Shown piece after piece: positions 60,774 to 64,000 of a DNA stretch of 64,000 bases. The DNA is from Lepus europaeus (lineage: Eukaryota > Chordata > Mammalia > Lagomorpha > Leporidae). Within the stretch, counting starts at the first letter, position 1. The number at the start of each line of letters is the position of its first letter. A program made the translations under genes and the position numbers. The notes under the pieces are model-generated. The model saw only the letters and a list, made by a program, of their open reading frames with translations, made no database searches and had not been told where the DNA came from. Location of the stretch: contig NC_084850.1 of NCBI RefSeq assembly GCF_033115175.1, positions 20,677,218 through 20,741,217 on the forward strand. Direction: 5' to 3'.

Positions 60774-63744
60774 TTCCAATGTTCATGACAAGTGGGAGCC
60801 TAGAGCTGAACAAGTGCAATGACTTCTTTGTCATTTGCAGCCAGAGGATTCATGCCTTAGTTTTGGAAAGACCCAACGAAGAGCAGCTGCATAGATGGGC
60901 AGGGAGTGAGAAGAATAAGCCACAGGTGTGTTCCTCAACCAAGACATGTGACAGTGACCAAGGATGGCTTGTTTCCTAGACCAAAGGGGTTATGGGATCT
61001 TAGTATCATTTTGAACCCCTTCTCTGTCACACAGCTACTTGAACACTGTGCTTTGCCAAGCCTCATCCATGTTGTGTCCCTTTATGGGGGTGGGGGCGCT
61101 CTGGGGAGCCCAAAGGCATATATGGGTCCATGGGCAGCTCTGCTCAGTACTCCCATTGAAGAATCCTTCACAGGTGGAGGATCCTAAGAGTGTCTCTTTC
61201 AGTGTCCACAGTCCCAGGTCTCAGGATCCCTCTGGAAAGAGAAGGCTCCAGCTGAGAGAGAAACCTGGGACCTGGCTCATGGCACTTTCCCCAGATGCAT
61301 TCCTAGGCAAACCTTACCTTGCCGTCTCACCTGATGTGTGTGCAGCCCATGCAGGTCTCCCCAGGGTGGGCTCAGGTAACATGATGTACGTTCTTAAGGT
61401 CCCATCCTCCTTGTCAGCCTCACACTGGCCGCAGGTACTGTTCCTGCCCCACTTGGACAGGGGTAATGGGCAGAAGGTGAATGTTGATGGACACCTTTAG
61501 GCAGAGGTTTGGGCTGCGACACTGTGGATTGTGTGTGTTGAGCGACACCACTGATTGTGGCAGTGTTTTTTGAAACGGCCCACAGACATAAGGGCCAGCG
61601 CAGTCAGGCTGTGTGGTTTTCAGTAATGATTAGATAATAGATGACATAGGTGTTCTTGAACAGGGTTAGAGATGCTGTGGGGCATAGAGAATTGAACTCT
61701 CTGCAAATCTAAAGTACCTGCATAAAACAATGATCACTTTGAGCTCTGCCTTTAGGCTATTTGTGAATGTTACTGGGTATTGTAGTGACACCTGTGATGT
61801 TAAGGCTCATAAGTGCAGTTTATGCCTGCCCACTATAAAGCTGAAATCTCTGGTGACACTTGGCATCTAGAGTCCTGTGATCGAATTCCCCTGTGATTTG
61901 GGGGATGCCAGTATTCACCTGGAATGCTAACTCTAGGCTTCCTGGTGCCTAATTATTATTCTGGGGCATAGGGGGCAGACAGCAGTGAGAGACAAGGGCC
62001 AGAGAGAAAATGCAGCGGAGTGTCTGCCTGTCCCCCTCCTTGCCTGTTGAGAGGATCCTGTAGCTTACGTGGGACAGCAGTTGTCTTGATGAAATGCATG
62101 GATCTGTCTGAGATATGCCAATGGTGATGGTGATGGTGATGATGATTGTGGTATAGACGGTGCTACAAGGGTTCATCCATGGCTGTCTGCAACCAGACAC
62201 CCTGCTCAGTCGTCCTTGTTCTTCCACCTAACCCTAAAAGAGACCTGTGAGTTAGGCACTGCTATCTTCCTTTCACTGTGGAAGTTAGTGATGTCCAAAG
62301 CAAAAGGAGACTGAGTGGAGGGCTGGGGTGCCATAATCAGTGGAGATGGAATGACACATTGCCTGTGGGTCTTGTTTCTGGGCCTCCAATCTGGGGAGGA
62401 GAAGGGCTGGGACTGTGGCGCTGTGAAGAGCTGCTCTTAGAGGATGAGGACAAGGGCTGTAGAGGGTCTGCTGTGAGGGGCCTTGTGTGTTCTAGTGAGG
62501 GTCTCCTCCCCTCTTCCTCTGGTCTGGATTTCTGGAATGGGGACAGGTGCGTACATTTCATTCTCCTTGACAATTCTGGTCTTTGCTGTTGGTGAAGGTC
62601 TTGCAACCTGTGACCGCCTCACTCTGTGAAAATTTCAGTAGGACAGGTGACAGCTGGCTGTAGGAGGTGAGTTGTCTCTGTGCTTCTGAACAGAAGGAAG
62701 TTTTCGGGAGGCAGGTGCAGTTCCTTTTGTGTTCGGAGACTCATGGGTGAGGTGTCCACCCCATGTCTCACACTGAGAGTCAGCTCTGTTCAGTTCTGCA
62801 TCTTATGATTGTGAACTGTGATTGCTGGAATGTTCTTCCCTCGGGGTCGCAGCCACTTCCTTCCTAGGCATCATGGGTGGCAGTGGCTCTGGTGAGTTCA
62901 CACAGGCAGCAGACCCTGGTGGTGGCAGCATCCAGCTGTGGGTTTTGACTATGGGCTGGTTCCTGTGGGCGCATTGTCAGGATTCTGGGCTCTCTACCGC
63001 CTGTGCCCAGTAGTGGGCCCCAGTGTGCAGAGCCCTAGTGTGAGGAAATGTGAGGACTCACTCCTGAGTCCTGAGGGAGAGCGCAGGCAGTTTTCTCCAA
63101 GGTTTCTCTGCGAGCTTCCTGCACTCTCCTGCTGAGCACACTCTGCACAGGGGCGGGGAGAGAGGCCCCCCTGGGATCTGCTAGTGACTGTCCATGAAGC
63201 TGTGTCTGGTCAGGTGCTAGAGGGCATCTACGGTGGGGTTCTGGGTTCCTGGAAACTCCCAGGTCAGACCCTAGGATGGGGGCTTAACCCCTGCTCTCCT
63301 CATGCTGAAGAGGACTTGCATTGTCGGTGTGGATGCCGCCCTGCTCACCCAGGTGCTGGAAGCCTTTGCCCAGCTGCTGTGACCCAGGTGCCCCTGATCC
63401 TCTTGGAGGGAGGATGCAGCCTCTCCAGGAGCCAGGTTGTTCTTCAAGAGGTCAGCATGGGTGATGGTACGGGGCAGGATTTCCACATTTTATGCAGCCT
63501 CCAGCTGCTGAAGCTGTGAGACCATAATATGGATTGGCAGTGTGAGGAGGGCGGGGCAGAGTTGTCTCCCTGTCTCAGGTTCCCTGAGAGGAAGGAGGGA
63601 GGTGGGCATCTGGGGAGTTTGATGAAAGTGCAGGGAGCTGCAGGACAAGGACATTGGTGTGGAGCTGCTCTGGGCATTCGGGGTCAGAAGGAAGAGCCTC
63701 CTGCCCCTTCCCTGCCTCTCACAGTGCCCTTGTGTCAGCGTAGC
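60774..63744 (+). other. GC-richer unassigned region
   Basis: About 3 kb with few young repeats and many medium open frames on both strands (for example 61039-61500, 62278-62595, 63184-63519 plus). A (GAT)n-type stretch lies at about 62120-62148. I recognise no protein and no consistent exon set. It may be old repeat, pseudogene debris or a non-coding RNA locus. Confidence 0.35.
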
Positions 63745-63833
63745 AGGTGCACAGAAGACCAACTCAGTGGTTCAGGTGCACAGAAGACCATGCTCAGTGG
63801 TTCAGGTGCACAGAATACCATGCACAGTGGTGC
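63745..63833 (+). repeat. Three-copy tandem repeat, period about 30 bp
   Basis: Units starting aggtgcacagaagacca at 63745, 63774 and 63804, each ending in CTCAGTGGTTC or CACAGTGGTGC. Confidence 0.85.
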
Positions 63834-64000
63834 AATAGATTTGAGAAAAAGTGGCCCTGACCATTGCTGATTGGTTTGATCATATTCACATAACTGTGGT
63901 CATTCAGCAGCTCTGTCCTACTGATGCTTTATTTTGAAGAGACTCGGCCAGATGCAGTGGTTATGTCCCAAGTCTCCCTTATGCCAGGTATTGATTTATT

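Overview
The window looks like mammalian, specifically lagomorph (rabbit-type) genomic DNA. It has sparse exons in long AT-rich introns. It carries more than twenty tRNA-derived lagomorph CSINE elements with the typical GGGGCCGGCGC head and (AAAT)n/CTTT tail, in several age classes. It also has rabbit-type LINE-1 copies with a polypurine-rich 3' UTR, a class II endogenous retrovirus and solo LTRs. No bacterial features are present. Calls rest on reading splice sites, translations and target-site duplications (TSDs) by eye; no database was searched.

248-24470 (+): a complete five-exon gene that I identify as CT55 (cancer/testis antigen 55, X-linked in human; a paralogue of the MOV10L1 N-terminal region). 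Exons are at 248-338, 2660-2841, 14089-14230, 23371-23483 and 24279-24470. All introns are GT-AG, phases are consistent, and the product is 239 aa. If the gene is CT55, the window is probably from the X chromosome. Its introns hold CSINEs, an unidentified processed pseudogene split by an LTR-like segment (4061-5180), and a 4.4-kb L1-like insertion (6202-10598). That insertion has a 5' UTR, ORF1 and 3' UTR but no recognisable ORF2, and is bounded by perfect 17-bp TSDs.

26005-43500: intergenic and repeat-rich. An antisense L1 3' end is interrupted by a class II (lysine-primer) ERV at 27083-32575. The ERV has about 2% divergent LTRs, a 6-bp TSD, broken gag, an integrase remnant, an env tail remnant and about 1.7 kb of unrecognised internal sequence. 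Further CSINEs and old L1 pieces follow. About 38.65-43.5 kb is sequence I could not assign.

43560-44100: a CpG-rich promoter-like block with YY1 and ETS motifs and a possible short first exon or 38-codon ORF.

44.8-50.5 kb: old SINEs, and a 353-bp solo LTR inserted in a CSINE. A diverged duplicated segment (about 47.4-49.2 kb) has its partner at about 55.4-58.25 kb.

50517-54557: the most unusual object. It is a single retrotransposed unit made of a CSINE fused directly to a CAPN7 (calpain-7) mRNA copy with a poly(A) tail, bounded by 16-bp TSDs. The CAPN7 part has one 1-nt deletion in the first MIT domain and is otherwise open to the end, with the Cys/His/Asn catalytic residues kept. The same target sequence had already been used by an upstream CSINE.

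54.6-64.0 kb: duplicated segment, antisense 5'-truncated L1 (55916-57329, 18-bp TSD), CSINEs, and a GC-richer unassigned region with a short tandem repeat at 63745-63833.
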